The notes: generated by a model from the letters alone, not told the origin. 64,000 nucleotides of DNA from JANYLN01 sp041687575 (GCA_041687575.1 JAWLBS010000001.1:9418-73417); one strand, 5' to 3'; positions 35,724 through 44,095 are shown, counted from the stretch's first letter. A program made the numbers and translations.

Positions 35724-36023
35724 CTAGTAGCGACTGCCGCCGCCGCCGTATCCGCCCCGGCTGCCGCCGCGGTCTTCCCGGGGCCGCGCTTCGTTGACGG
35801 TGAGGCTCCGGCCTTCGTGTTGCTGGCCGTTCAGGGCGTTGATGGCAGCCTGTGCCTCTTGATCGGAACCCATCTCGACAAAGCCGAAGCCTTTGCTCTG
35901 GCCACTGAACTTGTCGGAAATAACCTGGGCGCTCTGGATGGTGCCGTACGCGGCGAAGAGGTTTTGCAGATCTTCGCTGGTGACATCGTAACTCAGATTC
36001 CCTACATACAACTTCGTACCCAT
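35724..36023 (-). CDS. RNA-recognition-motif RNA-binding protein
   Basis: 99 residues from ATG 36023 (MGTKLYVGNL); an ATG 15 bp upstream is less likely. One RRM: RNP2 LYVGNL at 5-10 and RNP1 KGFGFVEM near 44-51, with EDLQNLFAAYG between. The tail is Arg/Gly-rich (EDRGGSRGGYGGGGSRY), as in cyanobacterial and planctomycete cold-inducible RNA-binding proteins. Likely an RNA chaperone. The long leader of about 165 bases and its own promoter and terminator fit post-transcriptional, perhaps temperature-dependent, control. Confidence 0.92.
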   Translation of the reverse strand: MGTKLYVGNLSYDVTSEDLQNLFAAYGTIQSAQVISDKFSGQSKGFGFVEMGSDQEAQAAINALNGQQHEGRSLTVNEARPREDRGGSRGGYGGGGSRY

Positions 36024-36195
36024 CTTTCGATTCCTCATCTAGCAGGTTTGCGACCCGATCATCTTGCTTTCCGGGTCCGGGAAAGGGGCCCCTACGTGCG
36101 GCCCGTCTGGCGGGAGCGTCGACAGACACGATTCGGTGCGGACTTGAAATCTCGCTAACCCGGACATGCTCTTGTTTTCGCAGCCAGCCGTCTGA

Positions 36196-36224
36196 AGTAT
36201 ATCCGCCCATCGTTGGCGACACAA
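36196..36224 (-). promoter_or_regulatory. Promoter of the RRM protein gene
   Basis: Minus strand TTGTGT (36219-36224), exact 17-bp spacer, TATACT (36196-36201). Transcription near 36189 leaves a leader of about 165 bases. Confidence 0.55.
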
Positions 36225-36333
36225 TGGGTGTTGGCGACAAAGGAAGTCGGCGTGGCGGGCGAGAGCGAAGGGGGCTGGGAAGGGGGGCAGGTGAATAGCG
36301 TTGTCCGACACGTATGTTCGCGGGAGGCGGTGC

Positions 36334-36375
36334 GCAATGAAAAGGGCCGCGACCCGTAGTCCGGATCGCGGCCCT
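36334..36375 (-). terminator. Terminator of the dockerin/PEP-CTERM operon
   Basis: Minus-strand hairpin AGGGCCGCGA / TCGCGGCCCT (36343-36375), 10-bp stem with a 13-base loop, followed by TTTTCATT. Confidence 0.8.
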
Positions 36376-36436
36376 GTTTCTTTACATCCTTTGCGGCCAA
36401 GGCCTTTGGAATGTCAGGCCATGACCACGTCCGGTC

Positions 36437-37009
36437 TTACTTGCGGCGACGGATGATCGCCAGACCGCCCAGCGCCAGCAGCGCCATCGTGGCCGGCTCG
36501 GGAACCACGTTGATCGTGGCGCCAGTGACCGTGCCCAGACCGCCGTAGCTGCTGTCCAGCGGCATCCAGCCGGCGAACGAGCCTTCGACGAAGCTCAGCC
36601 CAACCACGCCCTCAGCAAGCCCCGCGACGGTGTACGTGGCGAACGGCTTCCACTGCAGGTCGGCCCAGTTGTCGGCATTCGTCACGCCCGTGCGGACCGA
36701 ACCGAAACCAGCGACGCCACCGTTGGCGGCGCTGCCGATCGCATACGGGAAGCTGCTCGAGGCCAGGTAGGCCCCGTCGAACGCCAGAGTGCCGACGTTG
36801 CCGAGCACGCCGGCCTGACTCGGGACCACGCTGCCGGCCAGGGCGTACACGCCCACGCCCGCTGTGCCCGTGGTCACTTCGACCGTCACAACCGTCTCCT
36901 GGCCGATAAGAATCTCCGTGTCAGTCGGCACGATCCGGACATTGACCACACCCAGACTCGGGGCCGCCAGAAGACCAACCACCACCAATGCCATCACAAA
37001 GTTCCGCAT
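36437..37009 (-). CDS. PEP-CTERM sorting-domain protein
   Basis: 190 residues, ATG preceded by AAGGAGG. Signal peptide MRNFVMALVVVGLLAAPSLG, then a beta-rich domain (VNVRIVPTDTEILIGQETVVTVEVTT...) reminiscent of cohesin-like or Ig-like sandwiches in planctomycete PEP-CTERM proteins. The C-terminus NVVPEPATMALLALGGLAII plus RRRK is a textbook PEP-CTERM signal: exported, processed by an exosortase and released to the matrix or surface. It is the second gene after the dockerin protein, 87 bp apart; the pairing suggests a cohesin/dockerin-like partnership but that is inference. Confidence 0.9.
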   Translation of the reverse strand: MRNFVMALVVVGLLAAPSLGVVNVRIVPTDTEILIGQETVVTVEVTTGTAGVGVYALAGSVVPSQAGVLGNVGTLAFDGAYLASSSFPYAIGSAANGGVAGFGSVRTGVTNADNWADLQWKPFATYTVAGLAEGVVGLSFVEGSFAGWMPLDSSYGGLGTVTGATINVVPEPATMALLALGGLAIIRRRK

Positions 37010-37096
37010 GCTCCATCCTCCTTAAGGATTCGTTGCAGATTTTTCTGCTGTGCGTGGACCCACGTCCACGCACTCTCGAACACAATACATCGAACA

Positions 37097-38371
37097 TTAC
37101 TGCGCCGGGATCGTCTTGAGCCAGTCGCTCGCCAAGGCCAGCAGATCCAGCACGTTGATCATGCCGTCCTGCTTGAGGTCCGCGTCCGGGTCCCAGTTCG
37201 GCGAGTTCGTGTTCGACAGCCACGCGTTGGCAAGCCGCAGCAGGTCGAGCACGTTGACGGTGCCGTCATTGTTGATGTCGCCGGCCAGCGTGGCGGTCAC
37301 GGTGATGTACGGCCCGTACAGCCCGCCGCTCTGGTCGCGGGTCCAGTACGAGTTGTTCCACATCTGCTCGCCGGGGTAGATAATCGGGGCATTGGAGGCA
37401 TCCAGCACCAGGCCCTTGACCTCGCCATTCGGATTACCTATGGCTTCGACGATGGCCCGGTCGACCGGCGTGCCGTACCAGCCTTCGGCGCCGGTGCCGT
37501 CGTTGCCGAAGTCACGCGGCTCCAGTTCGCCATAGGCGCCCGTGCAGTCGAACCAGTCGATCGGCTTGCTGTTGATCATCTGGCCGGTGGTGGCCGCATT
37601 CAACATGATCCAGCCGAACGCGAACCGGGTGGCCGAGGCGCTCCAGCCGCCGTAGCCATTGCCCGCATCGAAAAAGGCCTGGCCGGCATGTACTTCCTGG
37701 CCGGCGTTTTCGGCCGCGGCGTTGGACAGCTTGTAGTACTCGCCGCCCGGGCCGATGTCACCCAGCTGGGCGTAGCCCAAGGTGCCGTCGCGATCGACCG
37801 TCGGCGGCCCCACCCGCCATGCGACCGGGGCGTTCTCGCCACCTTCGAGCCGGGGCGCGGTGTAGGTGCCGCCGGCGCCGGTGAAGCCGTTGCCCAGGTC
37901 GCCGCGGTCGACGAAGTTGCCGGCGTTGCCGACGCGGAAGCCGATGATCTGGATCGGGTCATTGAGCCAATAGCCCTGGCCGGTGTGGTCGCAGGTGTTC
38001 CACGAGTTGTCGCGGAAGTATGCCGCGGCCCTGACGACCTTCTTTCCGACGAGCCAGTCGGCCAGGTACTCCCCGTCATCGCTGTCGTTGACGCCGCCTT
38101 TGTTCCGGCCGTCCGGGATGCCGTCGGGGCCGTCGCTGCGGCCATCGAAGGCCCAGTACCCGAACTGCTGTGCACCCTTGGCCAGGCGGCAGGCGCCGTC
38201 ACCGCCGATGCCATAGCCTTCGGGAGAATACAGACCAGCAATCCCGTAAAAGGCAGACATCGAGCCGTCGGCCGTGGTCGGCCATATGTCGACATACAAT
38301 GCCGCCTGGGAAACACCGGCAAATGCCAGACACGACAACAGCGCCAGTCCCACAATCAAACTTCTCTGCAT
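37097..38371 (-). CDS. Secreted protein with C-terminal type I dockerin
   Basis: 424 residues, AAAGGAGAGG before the ATG. Signal peptide LIVGLALLSCLAFAGVSQA. The main body (about 22-360) is Gly/Asn/Asp-rich and I do not recognise its family. The C-terminus has the two 22-residue calcium-binding repeats of a dockerin: GDINNDGTVNVLDLLRLANAWL and, 22 residues later, DADLKQDGMINVLDLLALASDWL (each written here in pieces of motif: DxNxDGxxNxLDLL). Dockerins bind cohesins; in planctomycetes they occur on secreted proteins outside classical cellulosomes. First gene of a two-gene operon behind a sigma-54-like promoter. Confidence 0.88.
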   Translation of the reverse strand: MQRSLIVGLALLSCLAFAGVSQAALYVDIWPTTADGSMSAFYGIAGLYSPEGYGIGGDGACRLAKGAQQFGYWAFDGRSDGPDGIPDGRNKGGVNDSDDGEYLADWLVGKKVVRAAAYFRDNSWNTCDHTGQGYWLNDPIQIIGFRVGNAGNFVDRGDLGNGFTGAGGTYTAPRLEGGENAPVAWRVGPPTVDRDGTLGYAQLGDIGPGGEYYKLSNAAAENAGQEVHAGQAFFDAGNGYGGWSASATRFAFGWIMLNAATTGQMINSKPIDWFDCTGAYGELEPRDFGNDGTGAEGWYGTPVDRAIVEAIGNPNGEVKGLVLDASNAPIIYPGEQMWNNSYWTRDQSGGLYGPYITVTATLAGDINNDGTVNVLDLLRLANAWLSNTNSPNWDPDADLKQDGMINVLDLLALASDWLKTIPAQ

Positions 38372-38982
38372 ACACCTCTCCTTTCACAGATACCTCGCCT
38401 CCCCAAGTCCGCTTGGGGCGGCATTATCCCTCCAAGAAGGGCAAATCTCGTGCCGGAGGCAGATTGCCGTCCGGCACCTATAGGCAATGATTTGTAAGCC
38501 CTTGTGCAGTAGTGTCTTACGGATGCACGTTTGGATTGATTCGTCTTGCGGGAAATGGTCGGGTTGTTCGGAATGTTTCCCGGATGCAACACATCGTGCC
38601 GAAGGTGCGAACGCGTACTGGAAGCGGGGGAAATACGCGGCGACAAAGGCAGCAAAGACGGAACAGACAAAAAACGCATAACACCGCCTGAACTCATCAC
38701 TAATGCGATGTTCTGAACATGATCCAGTCGGAGAGCACCTCCAACACAAGGCATTGTACTAACCCGGTGTCTGCGTGCCAAGTCCTTATTTATCAAAAAG
38801 ATATATGTGTTGGCGACTCTCGATCGCATCTATGTATCCATTCAGTGGCACACTGCCGCAAAGTCGGGACGAACGCATCATCGCGGGATCTGTTTTGAGT
38901 ATTATTGAAGAATTGCGACGGGGATAATCGGGATCGGATTTGTTGCGCCCCCTGGACGGCGAGTCCAGGCCTGCCAGCCGGA
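38372..38982. other. Intergenic region upstream of the dockerin operon
   Basis: No gene supported. It contains the sigma-54-like site at 38441-38455, a GTGCCGG...CCGGCAC hairpin just upstream of it (about 38449-38480) and, further left of the sigma operon, a stretch (38600-38960) where I see nothing recognisable. Confidence 0.5.
38441..38455 (-). promoter_or_regulatory. Sigma-54-type promoter of the dockerin/PEP-CTERM operon
   Basis: Minus strand CGGCACGAGATTTGC: GGCACG, four bases, TTGC, with the exact GG-N10-GC spacing of the -24/-12 consensus TGGCACG-N4-TTGC. Only the first T is changed. The leader to the ATG at 38371 would be about 60 bases. Confidence 0.5.
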
Positions 38983-39648
38983 TTATTCTTGGTCGGTGGC
39001 GACCGTTGGATCGGGCGGAGGCGCCTGCATCCTTGCCATTTCCCGTTCCACGAGGGCCTCCTGGCTGGCCTGGCGCTTGCCCAGAGTCTCCTCCAGGTCA
39101 TGCAGCCGCTGCTTGAGCATCTGCACGCGAAGCCGGTCCTGCTGCAGCCGCAGGTCCACACGCTGCCGCGCCAGCCGCCGGGCCTCATCCAGCATCGCCG
39201 GCCGATCGGCATGTTCGGATGCCTGGTACTGCTGCTGCCACTCGCGAATCGCCATTTCGTTGCGATGCAGGGCGACCATCAGGTCGGCCAGCTCCGGGCT
39301 TTGGCGGCGGGCTTCCTGGAGGCGGTGCAGCCAGGGACGCATCTGTTTCTCAAGGCGGGCGTATTTTCGCGCGTCGCGCCCTCGGAGGCTGCGAAGATGG
39401 CGAGACTGTTCCGGATAGAACCGTCTGAGGGCTTCCCACAACGGCCGATCGTCGTCGTGTGGCGTCCGGGCATCATCCTCGGCCGGCCGGGAAGCCGGGG
39501 CCTGCACCTGCGCACCGGTGGCTGGCTGGCTTGCGGTGGCCCGATCCGGCCTTCGGGCGCCCTGCTGGCCGCTGGCCACGCCTGCCATCAACATGCAGCC
39601 AAGTCCGATGGTCACTATGGTCCACAATGCCCGGTGCGTCTTGCACAT
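38983..39648 (-). CDS. Exported coiled-coil protein of unknown function (sigma-factor operon)
   Basis: 221 residues from ATG 39648 (AAGGG upstream; longer in-frame starts exist to 39699). Signal peptide ALWTIVTIGLGCMLMAGVASG, a low-complexity linker, then from about residue 65 a charged, highly helical part rich in Arg, Glu, Gln and Leu (MRPWLHRLQEARRQSPEL..., REWQQQYQASEHAD..., RLRVQMLKQRLHDLEETLGKRQ) that should form coiled coils. It resembles periplasmic sensor or chaperone proteins (Spy/CpxP-like) only in general character. Last gene of the ECF sigma operon, so possibly its target or signal sensor. Confidence 0.65.
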   Translation of the reverse strand: MCKTHRALWTIVTIGLGCMLMAGVASGQQGARRPDRATASQPATGAQVQAPASRPAEDDARTPHDDDRPLWEALRRFYPEQSRHLRSLRGRDARKYARLEKQMRPWLHRLQEARRQSPELADLMVALHRNEMAIREWQQQYQASEHADRPAMLDEARRLARQRVDLRLQQDRLRVQMLKQRLHDLEETLGKRQASQEALVEREMARMQAPPPDPTVATDQE

Positions 39649-39724
39649 GTCGTCGCCCTTGTCCTTCATTGATATCTGCATCCGTTGCTTCACCACCACG
39701 ACTTCTCACCATGTCTTGCGGACC

Positions 39725-40270
39725 TCAGGCCAGCGCACCGTTCGGTCCGGCGGGGGCATCCTGCTGGTCCGCGGAGGGCTGCGGCAGCGCCGGTTCGCGA
39801 TCCCACGACTGCGTCGCCTGCTCCAATTCCCTCAGTTCGGTGCCGATCGCGTAGATCTCTTCGTCCGCCGGTTCGGCCGGGAGCATGGCAGGCAGGGTCG
39901 CGGCGAACAGGTCGAGACTGACCGCCTCATCGGCCGTGTCGCGATCCATGGTCCGGTCCGCGATGCGCCGTGCCTGGTCCGCTGTCTGAAGCTGGATCAG
40001 GCGGCCGCGCACGAACAGGCCGGCCCCGACCGTCAGGATCACTACCGCGGCGGTTGCAGCCAGCCATCCGGCGCTGCGCCGCCAGGCAGGCATGTGCGAT
40101 GGCGAGTGTAGCATTTCCTGCCGCAGCCTCGCTTTGACGCGACGCAGCGTCTCATCGGAGGGGGCGGCGGCGGCCTCGACGCGGTGGCGCAGTGCCGCCT
40201 CTGCCTGGAGGATCTGCTGTTCTATCTGCTCGTACTGCTTTTCCATATCCGTATCTGTTCGTTTCGACAT
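39725..40270 (-). CDS. Putative single-pass anti-sigma factor
   Basis: 181 residues from ATG 40270 with GGGAG 8 bp upstream (an ATG at 40288 lacks one). The N-terminal ~70 residues are soluble and helical (MEKQYEQIEQQILQAEAALRHRVEAAA, SDETLRRVKARLRQEM), one membrane segment follows (WLAATAAVVILTVGAGLFV), then an extracytoplasmic part. No zinc-finger HxxxCxxC is present. The identification rests on topology and on its place 31 bp after the ECF sigma gene. Confidence 0.65.
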   Translation of the reverse strand: MSKRTDTDMEKQYEQIEQQILQAEAALRHRVEAAAAPSDETLRRVKARLRQEMLHSPSHMPAWRRSAGWLAATAAVVILTVGAGLFVRGRLIQLQTADQARRIADRTMDRDTADEAVSLDLFAATLPAMLPAEPADEEIYAIGTELRELEQATQSWDREPALPQPSADQQDAPAGPNGALA

Positions 40271-40301
40271 CGTGCAACTCCCGTGCAATCGCTTTTCGCG
40301 C

Positions 40302-40898
40302 TCAATCGGGGGCGTCGCCCAACCTCTCCCGCAGGTGCTTCAGGCCCCGGTGTGCCCTGGCCAGGGCGGTGCCCAGCGGTATCTGCAGCATCTCGGCGAT
40401 CTGCTTGAAGGGCAGATCGGAGAAGAACCGCAGGAGGATCACTTCCCGCTGGGTCTCGCTGAGTGTCGCGAGTGCCTGCTCCAGCGTCTGGGCCTGTTCC
40501 ACCTGCAGGAGTCGGCTGTCCGGGCCGGGCCCCTCCCCCGCCAGCCGGGCGATGCAGTCCTGACCGTCCTGGCCCGTGGCGACCGGGACCGCCCGGCCGC
40601 GACGGCGGATCGCGTCGCGGGCGAGATTGGCGGCGATGCTGAACAGCCACGGCTCGAACCGGCCGTCCTCGCGGTACCGCCCGAGCCCCCGCAACATTTT
40701 GACGAAGGTCTCCTGGAGCAGGTCCTCGGCCTGTGCCGCTGAGCCCACCATTCGATACAGCAAGCCGTAAAGCCTTGGGGCGTAAGCGTCGACCAGCCGA
40801 TCGACGGCGTCGGTCTGGCCTGATTTCGCCCGGCTTACCAGCTCGGTCAAGTCGGTTGTCTGTTCTATCCGTTCCAAGGTTCTACCTGTATAACGCAT
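40302..40898 (-). CDS. RNA polymerase sigma factor, ECF subfamily
   Basis: 198 residues from ATG 40898; the frame continues upstream through the rpmB promoter region and is not coding there. Sigma-2: VDRLVDAYAPRLYGLLYRMVG, AQAEDLLQETFVKMLRGLGRY, PWLFSIAANLARDAIRRR. Sigma-4: LSETQREVILLRFFSDLPFKQIAEML, then GTALARAHRGLKHLRERL (HTH). Directs polymerase to a stress or envelope regulon, controlled by the neighbouring anti-sigma candidate. Divergent from rpmB with only ~140 bp between. Confidence 0.93.
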   Translation of the reverse strand: MRYTGRTLERIEQTTDLTELVSRAKSGQTDAVDRLVDAYAPRLYGLLYRMVGSAAQAEDLLQETFVKMLRGLGRYREDGRFEPWLFSIAANLARDAIRRRGRAVPVATGQDGQDCIARLAGEGPGPDSRLLQVEQAQTLEQALATLSETQREVILLRFFSDLPFKQIAEMLQIPLGTALARAHRGLKHLRERLGDAPD

Positions 40899-40957
40899 CG
40901 TCCGGCGGGCGATTGCATCCCGCCGAGCCTGCTGCGCAGCATCCTGTTCGGTAGCAC

Positions 40958-40985
40958 TTGAATTCCTTCTGGCCAACGGTACAAT
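40958..40985 (+). promoter_or_regulatory. Promoter of rpmB
   Basis: TTGAAT (40958-40963), 16-bp spacer, TACAAT (40980-40985); leader about 45 bases to the ATG at 41038. Confidence 0.6.
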
Positions 40986-41037
40986 GTTGGTTTTCGGCGC
41001 AGGAAGCTTTGATAACGGTCCCTTGGGAGTCCTGGCT

Positions 41038-41295
41038 ATGCCTCGAGTTTGCCAATTTACCGGTAAGAAAACAATACACGGACGCAGCATCACCCGCCGC
41101 GGCAAGGCCAAGTACCTCGGCGGCGTCGGCGTCAAGACCACCGGCATCACCAACCGGAAGTTCAAGGCGAACATCCAGAAGGTCAGGGCGGTTGTCAATG
41201 GCGTGGTGGTCCGCGTCAAGGCCTCGGCCAAGGCGATGCGCCTGGGCCTGATCGAAAAGCCGGTCAAGCGGAATTACAAGCCCGAGCAGTCGTAG
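41038..41295 (+). CDS. rpmB: 50S ribosomal protein L28
   Basis: 85 residues from ATG 41038 with GGGAG 8 bp upstream; the frame is open further upstream but homology starts at MPRVCQFTGKKTIHGRSI. Other family marks: KTTGITNRKFKANIQKVRAVVNGVVVRVKASAKAMRLGLIEKP. Basic structural protein of the large ribosomal subunit. Own promoter and a strong terminator, so monocistronic. Confidence 0.93.
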   Translation: MPRVCQFTGKKTIHGRSITRRGKAKYLGGVGVKTTGITNRKFKANIQKVRAVVNGVVVRVKASAKAMRLGLIEKPVKRNYKPEQS

Positions 41296-41334
41296 ACGGC
41301 CCGGCTTCTTTACGAACACGGTTTCGATCGTTAG

Positions 41335-41366
41335 AAAACGAGGCTGTCACCGGCCTCGTTTTTTCT
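41335..41366 (+). terminator. Terminator of rpmB
   Basis: AAAACGAGGC / GCCTCGTTTT hairpin, 10-bp stem with 8-base loop (41335-41362), continuing into a T-rich tail, 40 bp past the stop. Confidence 0.88.
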
Positions 41367-41402
41367 TGCGCGGTACGAACGAACAGGATGTGGGGTGTCC
41401 GC

Positions 41403-41723
41403 ATGTCGGAAAGCAGGAAGGTCAGCGAGCAGCAGGTCCGCCACATCGGGCTGCTGAGCCGCCTGAACTTATCGGACGAAGAGGTGGGGCTGTTCAGCGG
41501 GCAGCTCTCCTCGATCGTCGAGTACATCGAGCAGCTGAGCGAGGTGGACACGGCTGGCGTCGAGCCGACCGCCCACGCCCTGCCGCTGCGCAACGTGACG
41601 CGGCCGGACGAGGTCGGGCTGACCACGCAGCCCTTAGGGCCCGACGGCGTGCTGGCCAATGCCCCGGACCGGGACGGGAGTTTCTTCCGCGTGCCCAAGG
41701 TGCTGGAGCAGGACAGCGCGTAG
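41403..41723 (+). CDS. gatC: Asp/Glu-tRNA amidotransferase subunit C
   Basis: 106 residues from ATG 41403 (GGGG upstream; ATG 41388 would add five residues). GatC pattern: KVSEQQVRHIGLLSRLNLSDEEVGLFSGQLSSIVEYIEQLSEVDTAGVEPTAH (written as family landmarks VRHIGLLSRL, QLSSIVEYIEQL, DTAGVEPT), ending in FFRVPKVLE. It braces GatA and GatB in the enzyme that converts misacylated Glu-tRNA-Gln or Asp-tRNA-Asn to the amide forms. Unlike most genomes, gatA does not follow directly. Confidence 0.93.
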   Translation: MSESRKVSEQQVRHIGLLSRLNLSDEEVGLFSGQLSSIVEYIEQLSEVDTAGVEPTAHALPLRNVTRPDEVGLTTQPLGPDGVLANAPDRDGSFFRVPKVLEQDSA

Positions 41724-41783
41724 GGGACAGGGGGCAGGTGACGGGTTACAGGGGACACAGCCGATCGAAAGCCGGGGCCGGTG

Positions 41784-42557
41784 ATGAAACTGAAGACCCG
41801 TATCCGCTTGATCCTGAAGGACCAGATGCCTCGCGCGTACCTGGTCCTGGCCGGGTTGTTCGTCGTCATCGGGCTGGTGCAGTGCGTCCGGTGGCAGGTT
41901 TCGGGCCTGACCGCGCTGTCCGTGCTGGTGAGCTTCGCTCCGGCGGCTGCATTTGCCGCGGCGTATGCCGCGACCCGCAGAAAGTGGATCTCTGCGATGC
42001 CCGGCATCGCGACGGCCTTTTGCCTGCTGGTGCTGGGGCATTGGGGGGCCGTTACCCTTGCCATCGAAGCCCTTAACTCGGCCACAGCAGAAGTGACCGA
42101 TGCGGGTGAGTACGCGTCGGTGCTTGATGAGTACTGGAGCTCGAACAGTGACCTCGTCAGCCATTTCCCCCGGCCGATCCCTTCCGAGGCGCGAGATGTG
42201 CGGTTTTCGTTTCAGCCGGGATTTCTGCAGGGTGGGACCCATGTGCAGCTGCGATTCTCGGTGCCCGAGCAGGAGATTTCGGACCTGTACGAACATTTTG
42301 CCGCCATCAGGACGAAGTCGTTCCATGGTGGTGACTGGGGCGAGCACGCGAATGCGAAAGATGGCATGCCGACGACCTGGTTTCACACGGGCGACTCGCA
42401 GGACAGATCGTTTCCAGCTGATTATGAGGTCATGATCCTGGACCCTCTCCTGACCGAACAGGAGCGGGCGACGGGAAGCTGGAACCACGGCCGGAGTCAT
42501 GGCGTGGCTATCAGCCGGGAGCGGGGCGAGATCGTTTACTGGGCGGAGGACTGGTGA
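41784..42557 (+). CDS. Unknown membrane protein between gatC and gatA
   Basis: 257 residues from ATG 41784. Two or three membrane segments in the first ~100 residues (AYLVLAGLFVVIGLVQCV, ALSVLVSFAPAAAFAAAYAA, GIATAFCLLVLGHWGAVTLA), then a soluble part with RFSFQPGFLQGGTHVQLRFSVPEQEISDLYEHF and TTWFHTGDSQDRSF. I do not recognise a family. It shares the strand and spacing of the gat genes but no visible function, so it looks like an insertion into the gat cluster. Confidence 0.7.
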   Translation: MKLKTRIRLILKDQMPRAYLVLAGLFVVIGLVQCVRWQVSGLTALSVLVSFAPAAAFAAAYAATRRKWISAMPGIATAFCLLVLGHWGAVTLAIEALNSATAEVTDAGEYASVLDEYWSSNSDLVSHFPRPIPSEARDVRFSFQPGFLQGGTHVQLRFSVPEQEISDLYEHFAAIRTKSFHGGDWGEHANAKDGMPTTWFHTGDSQDRSFPADYEVMILDPLLTEQERATGSWNHGRSHGVAISRERGEIVYWAEDW

Positions 42558-42634
42558 CCGCCCGCCTACGGTCGAGCAGGCCCTTGTCTCGTGCTGTACA
42601 ATGGCCGGACATTTGAACAAGAGGAAACGCCGAG

Positions 42635-44095
42635 ATGCAGACTGCGTATCAGATAAGTCAGGCAATCCGAAGTGGCAAGTTGACCGCTGAGCAGGCCGTG
42701 ACGGCTTCGCTCGAGGCGATCGGCAAGCTCGACCCGCAGGTCCGGTCGTTTCTGTGGGTCAACCAGCAGGGGGCACTCGAGGCCGCGCGGCAGATCGACA
42801 GGCGAATCGCCGCGGGCGAGGCGGTCGGGCCGCTGGCGGGGGTGCCGGTGGCGGTCAAGGACAACATCTGCACCATGGTCGGCCGGACGACCTGCGCGTC
42901 AAAGATCCTGGAAAACTTCCAGAGCCCCTATAACGCCCACGTGATCGACCTGCTGGAAAAGGCCGGGGCGGTCGTCGTCGGCAAGACCAATCTCGACGAG
43001 TTCGCCATGGGCTCATCGACGGAGAATTCCGCCCTGGCGGCCACCCGCAACCCGTGGGACATGGAGAAGGTCCCCGGCGGCTCGTCGGGCGGTTCGGCGG
43101 CGGCGGTGGCCGGTCGGATGGTGCCGGTGGCGCTGGGGTCGGACACGGGCGGGTCGATCCGCCAGCCGGCCAGCTTCTGCGGCGTGACGGGTCTCAAGCC
43201 GACGTACGGGCGGGTCAGCCGGTTCGGGCTGGTCGCCTTCGGCAGCAGTCTCGACCAGATCGGGCCGTTTGCCACCGACGCCCGCGATGCGGCGCTGCTG
43301 CTGCAGGCGGTGGCCGGCCACGACCTGCGGGATTCGACCTCGGCTGACGAGCTAGTGCCGGACTATCTGCAGCAGATCGAGTCGCTGGAGCTGCCGCTGA
43401 AGGTGGGGATCGCCGCGGAATACTTCGGCGAGGGGCTCGACCCGCAGGTGAGGGTCGCGGTCGAGGCGGCGATCGAGCTGCTCAAGGGCAAAGGGGCCCA
43501 GATCGTCGAGGTGCACCTGCCGCATCTGAAGTACGCGGTGGCGACCTACTACATCGTCGCGACGGCCGAGGCATCCAGCAACCTCGCCCGCTACGACGGC
43601 GTGCACTACGGCCACCGCACCGCCCAGCCGCGGGATTACATTGATATGTACTGCACCAGCCGGGCCGAGGGTTTCGGCCAGGAGGTCAAGCGGCGGATCA
43701 TGCTGGGGACGTTCACGCTGTCCAGCGGCTACTACGACGCGTACTACAACAAGGCGTTGAAGGTCCGCACGCTGATCAAGCGGGACTTCGAGCGTGCGTT
43801 CGAGCAGTGCGACGTGATCGTCTCGCCGACGGCCCCCGCGCCGGCCTGGACGCTCGGGCAGATGGCGGACGACCCGCTGGCGATGTACCTGGCGGACATC
43901 TACACGATCTCGGCGAACCTGGCGGGCATCCCGGGCATCAGCGTGCCGTGCGGGCTGAGCAATGCCGGCCTGCCGATCGGGATGCAGCTGATGGGCAGGC
44001 ACTTCGCCGAAGGGCGGCTGCTGCAGGCGGCGTGGGCGTATCAGCAGGAGACCGACTGGCACAAGAAGCAGCCGGAGCTGGCGGTGGGCAGTTAG
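42635..44095 (+). CDS. gatA: Asp/Glu-tRNA amidotransferase subunit A
   Basis: 486 residues. Glutaminase subunit that frees ammonia for tRNA amidation. The amidase-signature triad is complete: Lys75 in VAVKDNI, cis-Ser150 in VPGGSSGGSAAAVAG and nucleophile Ser174 in GSDTGGSIRQPA. Further family motifs: GPLAGVPVAVKDN, GKTNLDEFAMGSSTENS, GLKPTYGRVSRFGLVAFGSSLDQIGP and GIPGISVPCG. AAGAGGAAA precedes the ATG and a TACAAT box lies at 42597-42602, hinting at a separate promoter now that it is parted from gatC. Confidence 0.97.
   Translation: MQTAYQISQAIRSGKLTAEQAVTASLEAIGKLDPQVRSFLWVNQQGALEAARQIDRRIAAGEAVGPLAGVPVAVKDNICTMVGRTTCASKILENFQSPYNAHVIDLLEKAGAVVVGKTNLDEFAMGSSTENSALAATRNPWDMEKVPGGSSGGSAAAVAGRMVPVALGSDTGGSIRQPASFCGVTGLKPTYGRVSRFGLVAFGSSLDQIGPFATDARDAALLLQAVAGHDLRDSTSADELVPDYLQQIESLELPLKVGIAAEYFGEGLDPQVRVAVEAAIELLKGKGAQIVEVHLPHLKYAVATYYIVATAEASSNLARYDGVHYGHRTAQPRDYIDMYCTSRAEGFGQEVKRRIMLGTFTLSSGYYDAYYNKALKVRTLIKRDFERAFEQCDVIVSPTAPAPAWTLGQMADDPLAMYLADIYTISANLAGIPGISVPCGLSNAGLPIGMQLMGRHFAEGRLLQAAWAYQQETDWHKKQPELAVGS

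Larger units (their letters stand above)
36024..36436. other. Intergenic region upstream of the RRM gene
   Basis: Carries the RRM leader, the promoter at 36196-36224 and the terminator of the PEP-CTERM operon at 36334-36375. The octamer TTGGCGACA occurs twice near the -35 box (36213 and 36231). No gene seen. Confidence 0.5.

Noticed and set aside
34735..36240. 501-codon version of the SDR gene
   Set aside because: The extra 240 codons run through the terminator hairpin and opposite-frame RRM gene; homology and a ribosome site start at 35514.
38384..38749. 121-codon minus-strand frame upstream of the dockerin gene
   Set aside because: It overlaps the dockerin leader and the sigma-54-like site, lacks a ribosome site and has no protein-like features.
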